This document shows, piece by piece, positions 18,494-27,621 of a stretch of DNA of 37,254 nt (within the stretch, counting starts at the first letter, position 1; every line of letters starts with the position of its first letter). Source of the DNA: Acidobacteriota bacterium (GTDB lineage Bacteria > Acidobacteriota > Terriglobia > Terriglobales > Acidobacteriaceae); assembly GCA_003225005.1 (NCBI GenBank), contig QIAN01000090.1:1-37254 (forward strand), in the 5' to 3' direction. Made by a program: the position numbers and the translations under genes. Under the pieces are notes generated by a model that had not been told where the DNA came from, ran no database searches, and worked only from the letters and a program-made list of their open reading frames with translations.

Positions 18494-18548
18494 CTAATGG
18501 GCCGGGCGAGGTAAGACTGATGCTGCAAAGAGAGGGAGAAGGTGAACC

Positions 18549-19359
18549 ATGCGATCAGGGTTGTTGACGGGCCTAGTGCTCATATTACTGGTTGCCTGCA
18601 GCGAAAACTCTGGGCCGAACGGCAAGGGCAATTCCACAAAGCAGGCTTCGCCGAAAGGCACGCCTGCGGCCGAAGATAAGACACCTAACGCAGCCGATGT
18701 CGTACTCGTGGGAGCCGGTGATATTGCCAGTTGCGATGATCTTGCAGGAGCGCAGGCGACGGCGGATCTGCTCGACAAAATCCCCGGAACAGTGTTCGCA
18801 GTTGGTGATCTCGCTTACCCCGAAGGCAGAGACGAGCAATTTGCCAAGTGTTATGCAACTTGGTGGTTGGCACATCGTAGCCCTTAATAGCGAATGCGAC
18901 CAAATCGGAGGTTGCGGTGCGGGATCAGCGGAGGAACAGTGGTTACGGAAAGATTTGGCGGACCGCGTTCCCTGTACGTTGGCGTGCTGGCACAAGCCAC
19001 TGGTTAGTTCTGGCGCGAAGCACGGAGACGATCCGGAGACAAAAGCTTTTTGGCAGGTACTGTACGATGCCGGCGCTGAGATCGTGATCAACGGCCACGA
19101 CCATGACTACGAACGCTTTGCCCCGCAGGACCCTAATGGTGTTGCTGACCCATCACGCGGCATACGGGAATTTGTCGTGGGCACAGGTGGCAAAAACAGC
19201 CACCGAGCTTTCGGGAAGGCTGATGCGAACAGCGACGTTCGAAACGCCGATACTTTTGGTGTCCTTAAATTAGCTCTTCGCCCAGGAAGTTACTCTAGGG
19301 AATTCGTGCCGCAAGCAGGAAAAACATTCAGTGATTCGGGCAGTGCTGTCTGTAACTAG
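18549..19359 (+). pseudogene. Metallophosphoesterase lipoprotein with internal deletion
   Basis: Calcineurin-like phosphoesterase. Start ATG at 18549 follows GGAGAAGGTG. The N-terminus is a lipoprotein signal (LVLILLVACSENSG, lipobox cysteine 17), followed by VVLVGAGDIASCDD and VFAVGDLAYPEG, the first two metal motifs. After FAKCY the text jumps, one frame over, to LGGWHIVALNSECDQ. By comparison with the family about 45 residues are missing, including the GNHE metal motif. The C-terminal motifs AEIVINGHDHDYERFAPQD and FVVGTGGKNSH are intact. Losing GNHE together with the frame makes the product non-functional. Unlike the single-base shifts elsewhere, this is a real loss of sequence, or an assembly gap. 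Confidence 0.85.
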
Positions 19360-19391
19360 CGGACTGTAATCTCAACTTCTTGGAGGCTTTT

Positions 19392-20358
19392 GTGAAATTA
19401 GCGGTCGCGATATTACTACTCGGAGTGATCGCCCACCCGGCTTTTTCGAGTGACGACTATCATCTCGTTAAGAAAATCCCTATCCCCAGCACTGGAAGCT
19501 GGGATTACCTGACTGTCGATGAGGGGGCGCGGCGTTTGTATGTGTCCCATGGAACGCAAGTGGAAGTTCTCGATGTAGACTCGGGCGCGATTGTAGGCCA
19601 GGTCCCCAATACGCTTGGAGTCCACGGCATCGCAATAGCTCCCGATTCAGGCCGGGGATTTACCAGCAACGGCCAATCTTCCACAGTGACGATTTTCGAT
19701 CTGAAAACCCTTAAGCCCCTGGGCGAGGTCAAAACAGGCAAGAAGCCCGATGCGATCATCCACGATCCCGCGACTTCTCGCGTGTTTGCTTTTAATGGCG
19801 GGAAATGGCGGGAGCAACAGCGTAACTGTGATCGAAGCTGCGAGTGGAAAGGTCGCGGGCACAATCGACCTCGGCGGCGGCCCTGAGTTTGCTGCGGCGG
19901 ACGGTACGGGATACGTTTTCGACAACCTGGAGGATGAGAGTCTGGTTCTTAAGATCGATGCGCGCAAGCTTACGGTCGAGCAGCGGTGGAAAACAGCCTC
20001 TTGCGAATCGCCCAGCAGCATAGCTATGGATCGGCCGAATCGCCGGTTGTTCATTGGATGCCGAAGCCACGTAATGGCAGTCATAAACGCGGATACCGGA
20101 CAGGTGATCACGACGCTACCCATCGGCGACCACGTGGACGCGACCGCCTTCGATCCTGACACGCGGCTTATCTTCAATTCCAACGGCGAAGGCACGATCA
20201 CGGTGATTCACCAGGACGGTCCGGATAAATACTCCGTTTTCGAGAACGTGAAAACCCTGCCTCGGGCGAAGACCATGGCACTCGATCCGAAAACACATAC
20301 TCTATTTCTGTCGACTGCCGAAGCCGGGCAGTTCGAGATATTAGTGGTTGGAAGGTAA
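19392..20358 (+). pseudogene. Exported YVTN beta-propeller protein, one frameshift
   Basis: Seven-bladed YncE-like propeller, function unknown. GTG at 19392 with GGAGG five bases before it is the best start, giving signal peptide VKLAVAILLLGVIAHPAFS. Repeats of the form (R/K)LYVSHG..VEVLDVDSG are visible at about residues 45-130. A one-base shift at 19797-19801 (GGCGGG next to AAA) splits it; the second part runs from GNGGSNSVTVIEAASGKV to LFLSTAEAGQFEILVVGR. Rejoined it is about 321 residues, normal for the family. Only one indel, so it may be intact in the real genome. The next gene starts 18 bases after its stop with AAGGAG in between, so the two were an operon. Confidence 0.8.
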
Positions 20359-20375
20359 GGAAAAGGAGATGTCTT

Positions 20376-21558
20376 ATGAAAAAATCAGTGGATCTTTCGT
20401 GGAGAGGTACGCTGCTGGTCTTGGCGTTGTGCGGCTTGAGTGCTTTCGCCGTCCTCGGGGCTCAGGGGCAACTCACGGCCAACGCCGAGCTCGGGCAACC
20501 TAATTTTACGAGCCCGACCTGCGATAACGCGGCCCTCAGTCCAGCTCAGCAACTTTGCCACCCGGTCGGGGTGGCGGTAAACAACGCCACTGCTGTTTGT
20601 CGCGGATGGGGACAATAACCGCGGTCTGATTTGGCCGAGCGCCTCGGGGTTCGCTAACGCCCAAGCCGCCAGCGTAGTTCTGCCAGCCAAACTTCAACAT
20701 TGGACGCAAGTGCACTGGCGGGACGACCGCCAGCACGATTTGCGATCCGAATTCCGCTACGTTTGATGTGAATGGAAATCTTTGGGTCGCCGACACCGAC
20801 GGAGATCGAATTCTGCGCTTTAGCCCACCGTTCACAAACGGTATGCCCGCTAACATGGTGATTGGGCAACGCGACCTGACAACCAGCATTTGCGGGAATG
20901 ACGCCGAGACTTTGTGTCATCCCCGCGACCTGGGATTCGACGCCTTCGGAAATCTGTGGGTGGTGGACAGCGATAACAATCGCGTTCTCGTCTTTTTTGG
21001 CCCCGCTGAGAAGCAGCGAGGCGGCCTCGCTCGTAATCGGACAGCCCGACTTCACCAGCAAGCACTGCAACCGGGGCAGCAGCACACACCGGCTGCGGAC
21101 ACGCTCTGTGGCCCCAAGGGCATGGCATTCGACTCATCCGGTAATCTCTGGGTCGCCGAGGACGACAACAGCCGCGTGCTCGAGTACAACGACCCCCCTG
21201 CATTCTGGATCCACTGACATCAGCGCCAATTTGGTGTACGGGGAGCCCGACTTTTCGACGGTCGCTTGCAATGTGGGCGCCAACGGCGTCTGCCCATCCA
21301 GACCACGTCGCCCTGGGTCGTTTCGGTCAGTTGATTATCAGCGACGGCGACAATAATCGCCTTCTCGTGGTCAACAAGCCGCTGAGTAACACGACTGCCA
21401 ACGCAGTGATTGGACAGCCTAATTTCACCAGTAACACCCCCACCACGACGGCCAGTGGTCTCGCGGGCCCGAAGGGCATAAAAGTCGACGGCAGCGGCAA
21501 TCTCTATGTGACAGATGAAGACAATAACCGCCTTTTGAGGTTTAACAAGGCGGAATGA
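20376..21558 (+). pseudogene. NHL-repeat beta-propeller protein with multiple frameshifts
   Basis: Exported NHL-type propeller. ATG at 20376 follows AAGGAG; a signal peptide (LLVLALCGLSAFAVLGAQG) precedes blades of the pattern VIGQPNFTS...LCHPxGVAxDxxGNLWVxDxDNNRVL. To read it the frame must change several times: near 20593 (into LLFVADGDNNRG), near 20685 (into CQPNFNIGRKCTG), around 21010-21080 (two shifts before ADTLCGPKGMAFDSSGNLWVA), near 21205, and again near 21300, ending GSGNLYVTDEDNNRLLRFNK. Five or more indels in 1.2 kb is far beyond the rest of the window. It is either a decayed gene or a poorly resolved stretch of sequence. Rejoined length would be about 394 residues. Confidence 0.8.
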
Positions 21559-21633
21559 TTTAACGCCCCGCTTCGGCCCGGAGGGGTATTCGTTCGTGGC
21601 ATTCGTTGAATCCGCTTTCAAGGAGTTGGAAAA

Positions 21634-22107
21634 ATGAGATACCTAACTGTTGCGGCGGCTTTTGTAGTTTTGGGTTTTGGCACACCGATCACTGCTCAGG
21701 CTGCGCCCCAGTCCAAGCACAACATCCAGAAAGTCTTCATCATCCTGATGGAGAACCACAACTGGACGGGGACGCAAGACAGTACTTCGATCGAGGGGAG
21801 CCGGTATGCGCCGTATATTAACAACACTCTCCTCGCCATGGCCTCGCACGCTGAGCAGTTCTTCAACCCGCCAGGCATTCATCCCAGCCTTCCGAAGTAT
21901 CTCTGGCTCGAGGCCGGTACGAATTTCGGCATTCTGGACGACAGCGATCCGATTAGTCATCCCTGTGTCGATTTCCTTGAGGTCCTTGGAGAGTTGAGCA
22001 AGGTCGCCATCCCAGCAACCGACCGGAGAAACATGACGCAGACTTTCAAGCGGATTCCTCCATTCCTCCGGGGTCAACGCCGGGAGAAGACCTGGGTCAG
22101 TCCGTAG
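21634..22107 (+). CDS. Phosphoesterase (phospholipase C/acid phosphatase family), truncated
   Basis: N-terminal part of a PF04185-type phosphoesterase. ATG at 21634 with AAGGAG upstream; signal peptide VAAAFVVLGFGTPITAQA. The family's first metal motif KVFIILMENHNW is followed by YINNTLLAMASHAEQFFNPP and KYLWLEAGTNFGILDDSDPISHP, to about codon 110 (position 21965). After that the frame reads unrelated residues to a stop at 22107. Full members are about 300 residues or more, with later catalytic motifs absent here, so the product should be inactive. The new tail runs out of frame over an FG-GAP repeat fragment, which suggests a deletion that joined two genes. Confidence 0.75.
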   Translation: MRYLTVAAAFVVLGFGTPITAQAAPQSKHNIQKVFIILMENHNWTGTQDSTSIEGSRYAPYINNTLLAMASHAEQFFNPPGIHPSLPKYLWLEAGTNFGILDDSDPISHPCVDFLEVLGELSKVAIPATDRRNMTQTFKRIPPFLRGQRREKTWVSP

Positions 22108-22196
22108 CCTTCGGGGGAAATACGATAGTCGTAGCCGGAGCGCCAGTAACCTCAAATCTTACGGGAGCTGCGTACATCTTTGAACGAATGCCGTGA
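22050..22196 (+). pseudogene. FG-GAP / integrin-alpha-type repeat fragment
   Basis: In a different frame from the phosphoesterase tail, 48 codons read as the end of an FG-GAP repeat protein: STPGEDLGQSVAFGGNTIVV, AGAPVTSNLTGAAYIFERMP, stop at 22194-22196. The pattern D.LG.SVA..GNTIVVGAP...GAAYIF is typical of these surface propellers. No start is present, so it is the 3' remnant of a second gene fused by deletion behind the phosphoesterase fragment. Confidence 0.5.
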
Positions 22197-22432
22197 GACA
22201 CAGAGTGTGCCCGAATTTGATAGGGGCCGCTGGTGATCGACGTAATTTTTGGTGTCCCACGCGCGGAAGTTATTACTATTCCGTACATTCTCAATCCCAG
22301 CAAAGCGCGCCGTGCCGTTGGTTCTGATCCCTGAAAAGCGTATCCTCCGATCCGAGCACCATCGTTTGCGATTACCATTCGTCCTGAGTAGTATGCGCAC
22401 TGATTGGTCAAGAACTCCCCTCGAGGTGTTCC

Positions 22433-23278
22433 ATGCGAACGAATAGCCTTTCAAGACGAACCTTCCTCACTTTCACTGCGGTGCTGCCTTGGGCCTGGCG
22501 CGCAGCGGCAGCGGCTACGATTCCTGTCGGATTGGAGATGTATTCTGTCCGCGACGAGCTTGCGAAAGATCCTCAGGGAACCGTCCGCGCCGTGGCAGCG
22601 ATGGGTTATCAGGGGCTTGAGTTCTATGCACCTTACCTGGACTGGACTCCGGCTCAAGTGCAAGAGATGAAGGCGCTGATGGACGGCCTGGGCATCCGGT
22701 GTTTCTCGACTCACAACAGTGAGAGCACTTTCCGGAACGATACTATTCAAAGAGCAATCGACTTTAACCACGTCCTCGGAAGCCGGTACATGGTCATGGC
22801 CAGTTCGCAACCGGGACCAGGTCTCGGCGGCTGGAAAAAGATCGCCGAGGAACTGAATGTAGCTGCCGACCAATTGGAGCGTGTCGGATTGAAAGCTGGG
22901 TACCACAACCACCAGCCGGAGTTCACACCCGTGAACGGCGTGCGGCCGATCGAGATTCTTGCCAAAGAGACGAAGCCGTCGATCATGCTACAGCTCGATG
23001 TGGGAACGTGTCTGCAAACGGGATCCGACCCTGTGGCCTGGATCAAGGCCAATCCTGGACGGATACGGTCATTGCATTTGAAAGAGTGGTCCCCCGACCC
23101 AGGCAAAGGATATTCGGTCCTCTTCGGGGAAGGAGTCGCGGATTGGAAGGGCATTTTGAGCGCGGCCAAGGAGGTCGGCGGCGCCGAATATTTCCTGATC
23201 GAGCAGGAAGGGAGTCGCTTCCCGCAACTGGAAACGGCCAAGAAATGTTTGCAGGCATACCGCGCGAAGGGCTTCTAA
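22433..23278 (+). CDS. Tat-exported sugar phosphate isomerase/epimerase-like TIM-barrel protein
   Basis: Xylose-isomerase-like TIM barrel (PF01261), 281 residues. The N-terminus LSRRTFLTFTAVLPWAWRAAAA is a twin-arginine signal. Probable metal ligands and neighbours: LEFY (Glu63), YHNHQPEF (His160, Glu163), LQLDVGT (Asp189), LHLKEW (His215) and LIEQEG (Glu257/259), the usual E/D/H/E set of the family. GAGGTG precedes the ATG. Exported members are common in Acidobacteriota and act on unknown sugars or cyclitols; a link to the inositol operon 5 kb away is only possible, since IolE and IolI share this fold but are cytoplasmic. Intact, in contrast to its upstream neighbours. Confidence 0.88.
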   Translation: MRTNSLSRRTFLTFTAVLPWAWRAAAAATIPVGLEMYSVRDELAKDPQGTVRAVAAMGYQGLEFYAPYLDWTPAQVQEMKALMDGLGIRCFSTHNSESTFRNDTIQRAIDFNHVLGSRYMVMASSQPGPGLGGWKKIAEELNVAADQLERVGLKAGYHNHQPEFTPVNGVRPIEILAKETKPSIMLQLDVGTCLQTGSDPVAWIKANPGRIRSLHLKEWSPDPGKGYSVLFGEGVADWKGILSAAKEVGGAEYFLIEQEGSRFPQLETAKKCLQAYRAKGF

Positions 23279-23408
23279 CCCTGCCGCACGTCGGTCCTCC
23301 CCGTGCATGCGGACCTGCGGGTTCGTCATCTTTGGGGGTGCTTCGTCTTTAGCGCCCCTCCCATCTCTTTCCCGTGTGAGGCGAGTGGCGTGAGAGCCAA
23401 TGGCCCCC

Positions 23409-24188
23409 CTATTGACCGATCCCGCTTAAAACGAGAGTGTGCTGGCCACCGCTCCCGTCATCTTGGATGCTGAGAGACCCAGCCAGGAGTCCTTGCAAGG
23501 TTGGAGCAAACTGAACTGAAACTGTGCAGTGTGCCCCGGCAGCGAGCGACGCACCACACGCATTGCTTTGAGTGAAAAGCCGCGGAGAAATGGCAATGCC
23601 GCTTAATGTAAGTGTGCCAGTCCCGGTATTTGTGAAGGTCACCTGTTGCGGCTTGCTCTGCGTGCCCACCTTTTGAGTACCAAAGGAAAGAGTGGAGGAA
23701 GACAGAGTTCCGATTCCATTCGAGATTCCAGTGCCCTGCAGGGCGGCGGTGTGGGGTGAGGAAGAATCGCTCGCCGTTACAGACATAGAGCCAGCGCGTC
23801 CACCGGTCGCAGAAGGGGTGAAGACCACCTCCAGGCTGCATCCAGTATTCCTAGCCAGCGTAGTCCCGCAGTTATTTTGAGCAATCGAGAAATCACTTCC
23901 CTGGATACTTACGCTGCCCAAAGTAACCGTCGTAAGTGCATTATTTTCAACGAACATCGTCGTCTGCGAGCTGCTCGTCTTCACCCGTTGCTCACCAAAC
24001 TGCACCGACAACGGATAGAACTGAACCGTATAGCGAAGCACTCGACCGTAGTTCCGTGGATGATTGCAGCCACGGAGTCTTGCGATATCCGGGAGGGCGT
24101 TCTCAAGTTCTCGCGGCTCATAGCTGCTGGTCTCGCTCAATTCACACTGATGATGCAGAATGGCCCGATGATACTCTACGAGGTACAT
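23409..24188 (-). CDS. Choice-of-anchor D domain protein, probably missing its N-terminus
   Basis: Contains two Ig-like (ASH/HYDIN-type, choice-of-anchor D) domains. The first reads PLSVQFGEQRV...GSDFSIAQNNCGTTLARNTGCSLEVVFTP (about residues 58-155), the second STLSFGTQKVG...NACGASLAAGAHCTVSVQFAPT to the C-terminus VLSGIGQ. The first 50 residues (MYLVEYHRAILHHQCELSET onward) have no signal peptide and do not look like this domain type, so the true 5' end has probably been replaced by unrelated sequence. Such domains occur in large exported or surface proteins with many copies. A plus-strand frame over 23877-24314 overlaps it and has no support. Confidence 0.65.
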   Translation of the reverse strand: MYLVEYHRAILHHQCELSETSSYEPRELENALPDIARLRGCNHPRNYGRVLRYTVQFYPLSVQFGEQRVKTSSSQTTMFVENNALTTVTLGSVSIQGSDFSIAQNNCGTTLARNTGCSLEVVFTPSATGGRAGSMSVTASDSSSPHTAALQGTGISNGIGTLSSSTLSFGTQKVGTQSKPQQVTFTNTGTGTLTLSGIAISPRLFTQSNACGASLAAGAHCTVSVQFAPTLQGLLAGSLSIQDDGSGGQHTLVLSGIGQ

Positions 24189-24323
24189 CTTTCACCTAAA
24201 GGAATTCAACTGGTGGACGCCTGGATAACGAGCTACATCTTATACCCGATAGGGTGGCTTATAGGATTGATTGGTAAGCTCACCGGCGTGCCCGGGATCG
24301 GTGGAGCGGAGTGATGTTATGCG

Positions 24324-24485
24324 ATCTGTGACAATATCAATTCCGATTGCTTTCGGCTTGCCATTCGCAATCGCGTCTACAAGTTGGATCAGAGTTTTCT
24401 GCTTCAGAGGACTCTGGCCTTGAAACTTGGTTTTGTAATCTTGGTCGTTGACCTCCGCATGGCATACCAACTTTCTGGCAGCATT
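24324..24485 (-). pseudogene. CHASE2 sensor-domain fragment
   Basis: About 54 codons read VNDQDYKTKFQGQSPLKQKT followed by LVDAIANGKPKAIGIDIVTD, the conserved core of CHASE2 extracellular sensor domains (D..DY...F.G.SPL....L..L..AI....P..IGID). The surrounding minus-strand frame gives no transmembrane helices or output domain, so this is a relic of a sensor protein. It lies immediately upstream of the propeller/phosphoesterase gene on the other strand and overlaps only the rejected N-terminal extension of that gene. Confidence 0.5.
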
Positions 24486-24585
24486 CCAGAACGTCTCCAC
24501 GCAAGTGTCGCAGGAAATGGCGCGCCTGCGGGGACTTCTGTATTCTTGTTTCACTGAAAAGACTCTCTTCCTCAGGAGCGAAACG

Positions 24586-27387
24586 TTGGCTCTGTCAAAC
24601 TGGCGGCTCCGTTTGGTTCTGTCGCTTCTCCTGCCGTATGCATCACTTATTTCCGTGCGTGCGCAGACGGCAGCCGAGACTGCCGGACCGGCCACGCAGC
24701 CAGAGGTCCCAAAGAAAGACCCGAAGAGCGGCTCCGGAAAAACGACAGCTCAAACCCCGGCAATAAAACCTGACGAAGTTCAGGACAGCGAAGCGCCGGT
24801 CAGGAGCGTAGTCGACCCCGGAGTGATCACCACCCGCCAGAGCATCACGCCTGCAGGAGTGCAGGCGGTGTTCGAGAGCCGAACCTACGGCGTAGCGTTT
24901 GGGGATTCAAGCGATGTTGTGTATGCCGTAGCGACGTCACGAAAAGGCGCCTTGATCTACAAACTGGACTGGCGAGCCAACAAGGTCCTCCAACTTAGCC
25001 ATGCAGCTGCTTACCCAGGCATGCAGGCGATTGCGTTCGACTCGTCGAACGGTTCTGTCCTGATGAGCGGAGAGGTGTCTGGAACTGAGAACGGAAAACG
25101 GATTTCTAGCATCGGCCTTATCTCTCCAGAAGGCAATTCCGCCAAAGTCGTCGTGGGTCACCTCGGCAAAAACGCCGTGGGCGGAGTTGCGGTGGCGGCA
25201 TCGCACAATGCTGCCGGATATTACGCTGTCGTGCCCCTGACTTTCGACGATGAGGCAGCGATTGTTGATCTGACCAGCGGAGCTCTCAAAACAAAGGTTA
25301 AGACCGGCGTCGCTCCATTTGGTGCCGCCATCAACCAGGCTGCTACGGCCGCGTACGTGAGCAACTGGGGCGGACGATTTCCGCAACCAGGAGACACGAC
25401 AGCGCCCACGGGCCCAAAGGAGAGCGCTGATCAGGCGGTAGTCGATGCGCGTGGCATCGCTTCGTCTGGAACGGTTTCCCGAATCGATGTGACAACTGGC
25501 ACATTGACCGCCAATATCGACGTGGGCCTGCACCCAACATCCCTAGCCTGGGATGAAGTCCGCAATCGCCTCTACGTGGCCAACAGTAATTCAGACAGCA
25601 TTTCGGTCATCGATACAACGAAGAATGTCGTCGTCGAGACAGTCGCTCTTCAACTATTCGATCGCAACGTTGCAGGCATCTCTCCCGACGCCTTGGTTCT
25701 CTCCAAAGACGGCACCAGACTATATGCCGCCTGTGCCGGCATCAACGCCGTGGCGGTTCTTTCGGTCGGCGCCAAGCAAAGCAAGATCGAGGGAGCGATC
25801 CCCACTGGCTGGTATCCCAACCATATCGCGATCAGTCGGGATGGAGAGTACCTTGTGGTCTCGACTCTTCTGGGAGTCGGCTCCGGATGGAAGACGGCCC
25901 CCACAGAACAGTTCGGCAAACAACTTGGTCGCAGCATAGAGCCAGGGCCAACCCGGCGCTATGTTCACTCCTATCGCGGGACCGTTCATGTCATCCCGGT
26001 TCCGGATACGGCTCAGTTGGCCGGATACAGCGTAGCCGTGGCTGAAAACAATCACGTCGCGCTTAAAGGCCAGGGCCTAGCCACTGCGGAAGAGAAGCGC
26101 TCAGTGCCAGCAGCTCGTCCCGTGCCAGTCCGCGCGGGCGATCCCTCGCCTCTCGAACATATCGTTTACATCATCAAGGAAAATCGGTCTTACGATCAAA
26201 TGTTCGGCGACTTGGGGAAAGGCAATGGAGATCCTTCACTTCAGGTCTACGGCGATGATGTTGCGCCCAATCAACGCAAGCTGGCTCGGGAATTCGTACT
26301 GCTCGACAACTTCTACGCCACCGGTGGAAACAGCGGCGACGGCCACCAATGGGTCACGCAGGCGAGCGAGACCGATTACAGCTATTGGCCGGGCTATGGT
26401 GCCAGAAGTTATCCCAAAAATGGCGATGATCCCCTAGCCTTCGCCAACAGCGGATTCATCTGGGACAACGCGGTGAATGGAACCAAGACCTTTGCAGACT
26501 TTGGAGAGTTCGTTGGTTTCATCCCCAAGATGCAGCTCAAGGAGCGAATGAAGCTGCTCGAGGAATACAAGTCCGGCAATGACTTCGTCGCCCGGTTCAA
26601 TACCGTGGCGCCGATCTCACCTTTGAACAAATGGGTCGCTAAAGATTACCCGGCATACGGACTACAAGTTCCCGACGTGGTGCGCGCGCGCATTTTCCTG
26701 CGTCACCTGAAGCAATCGGAGGCAGACGACAAGATGCCGAACTTAGTCATGCTACAGTTACCCTCCGACCATACCTCGGGGACAATCCCCGGGCTGTCTA
26801 CGCCGAATGCTGAGATCGCTGACAACGACTTGGCCTTGGGGCAAATTGTCGAGGGTGTATCGCATTCAAAGTTCTGGAAGTCCACGCTGATTTTGGTGGT
26901 GGAAGACGATGCCCAGGACGGCCTAGACCACGTCGACGGCCACAGAACGTTAGCGCTCGCGATCAGTCCTTACATCCGGCACGGAGCCATCGATTCGACC
27001 TTCTACTCCCAGCCAAGCATGATCAAAACCATTGAGCTCATCCTGGGGCTGCCCACGATGTCGCTCTTCGACTTGATCGCCAACGACATGCGAAACAGCT
27101 TCCAGCAAACTCCCGATCTGACACCGTACGACTCGGTCTTGCCGAAGCAGTCGATCTACGAGGCGAATCCGCAAATATTATCATTGAAGGGGCCAGCCAA
27201 AACTGCAGCCCTGGCTTCCATGCGCATGAATTTCCTGATTCCCGACGATGTCCCCACCAAGAAACTGAATCGGATTCTCTGGCATGATGCCAAAGGCTGG
27301 GGCGGCAAGTATCCCGAGGGGACGAAGGGAGTGTTCCTGCCAAGTTCCGATAGCACGGATCTGCTCTGTGGCAAGGACAATGACTAG
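24586..27387 (+). CDS. Exported YVTN beta-propeller / phosphoesterase fusion (YncE-alkaline phosphatase type)
   Basis: Large exported protein of 933 residues. The frame is open from an ATG at 24448, but that extension crosses the CHASE2 relic. A TTG at 24586 has AGGAG at 24574-24578 and places a signal peptide (RLRLVLSLLLPYASLISVRAQ) at the N-terminus, so I start there. A proline/lysine-rich linker follows, then a propeller (about 90-515) with blades such as LHPTSLAWDEVRNRLYVANS and SDSISVIDTTKNVVVETV. The second half (about 520-870) is a PF04185 phosphoesterase: EHIVYIIKENRSYDQMFGDL (metal Glu/Asn), DNFYATGGNSGDGHQWVTQ, and VVEDDAQDGLDHVDGHRT (metal Asp/His). This domain pair is a known bifunctional arrangement; substrate unknown. 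Intact. Confidence 0.88.
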   Translation: MALSNWRLRLVLSLLLPYASLISVRAQTAAETAGPATQPEVPKKDPKSGSGKTTAQTPAIKPDEVQDSEAPVRSVVDPGVITTRQSITPAGVQAVFESRTYGVAFGDSSDVVYAVATSRKGALIYKLDWRANKVLQLSHAAAYPGMQAIAFDSSNGSVLMSGEVSGTENGKRISSIGLISPEGNSAKVVVGHLGKNAVGGVAVAASHNAAGYYAVVPLTFDDEAAIVDLTSGALKTKVKTGVAPFGAAINQAATAAYVSNWGGRFPQPGDTTAPTGPKESADQAVVDARGIASSGTVSRIDVTTGTLTANIDVGLHPTSLAWDEVRNRLYVANSNSDSISVIDTTKNVVVETVALQLFDRNVAGISPDALVLSKDGTRLYAACAGINAVAVLSVGAKQSKIEGAIPTGWYPNHIAISRDGEYLVVSTLLGVGSGWKTAPTEQFGKQLGRSIEPGPTRRYVHSYRGTVHVIPVPDTAQLAGYSVAVAENNHVALKGQGLATAEEKRSVPAARPVPVRAGDPSPLEHIVYIIKENRSYDQMFGDLGKGNGDPSLQVYGDDVAPNQRKLAREFVLLDNFYATGGNSGDGHQWVTQASETDYSYWPGYGARSYPKNGDDPLAFANSGFIWDNAVNGTKTFADFGEFVGFIPKMQLKERMKLLEEYKSGNDFVARFNTVAPISPLNKWVAKDYPAYGLQVPDVVRARIFLRHLKQSEADDKMPNLVMLQLPSDHTSGTIPGLSTPNAEIADNDLALGQIVEGVSHSKFWKSTLILVVEDDAQDGLDHVDGHRTLALAISPYIRHGAIDSTFYSQPSMIKTIELILGLPTMSLFDLIANDMRNSFQQTPDLTPYDSVLPKQSIYEANPQILSLKGPAKTAALASMRMNFLIPDDVPTKKLNRILWHDAKGWGGKYPEGTKGVFLPSSDSTDLLCGKDND

Positions 27388-27510
27388 AGCCAGGAGAGTC
27401 TCGCGCCGCGAGGCCGAAAACGACGGAAGAGCCGGGAGAGTCACAGCTTTGATGAACCGTTGCGCTGAAGCTCCAGAAGGATCCGTATTCCTCGATAAAA
27501 ATTCTCCTTG

Positions 27511-27621
27511 TTAATCGTCAGCCAGGATTTCTCGTTTGTTCTTCGAATTCTGGAGCTTGTGCTTCTTAATGTACGCCCAAATCTTTTTTTTGACTGCAGT
27601 TCGAGGCAATGGTTCTGTCCC
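27511..27621 (-). pseudogene. SWIB/MDM2-domain fragment
   Basis: Thirty-odd codons end at 27511: GTEPLPRTAVKKKIWAYIKK, then HKLQNSKNKREILADD and a stop. This is the first half of a SWIB domain (PLPR..V.KK.W.YIK...LQ...NKR.I..DD); the second half, which normally runs to a conserved MFEMTKLV.KHL helix, is gone. Upstream residues are not SWIB-like. Small SWIB proteins are widespread in bacteria, with unknown or chromatin-related roles. Confidence 0.55.

Noticed and set aside
17304-18497. A 397-codon plus-strand frame inside the IS5 element
   Set aside because: Shadow of the intact transposase; rich in Arg/His/Gln as expected for the complement.
23877-24314. A 145-codon plus-strand frame
   Set aside because: Overlaps the choice-of-anchor D domain on the other strand; only its hydrophobic tail looks protein-like, and there is no ribosome site.
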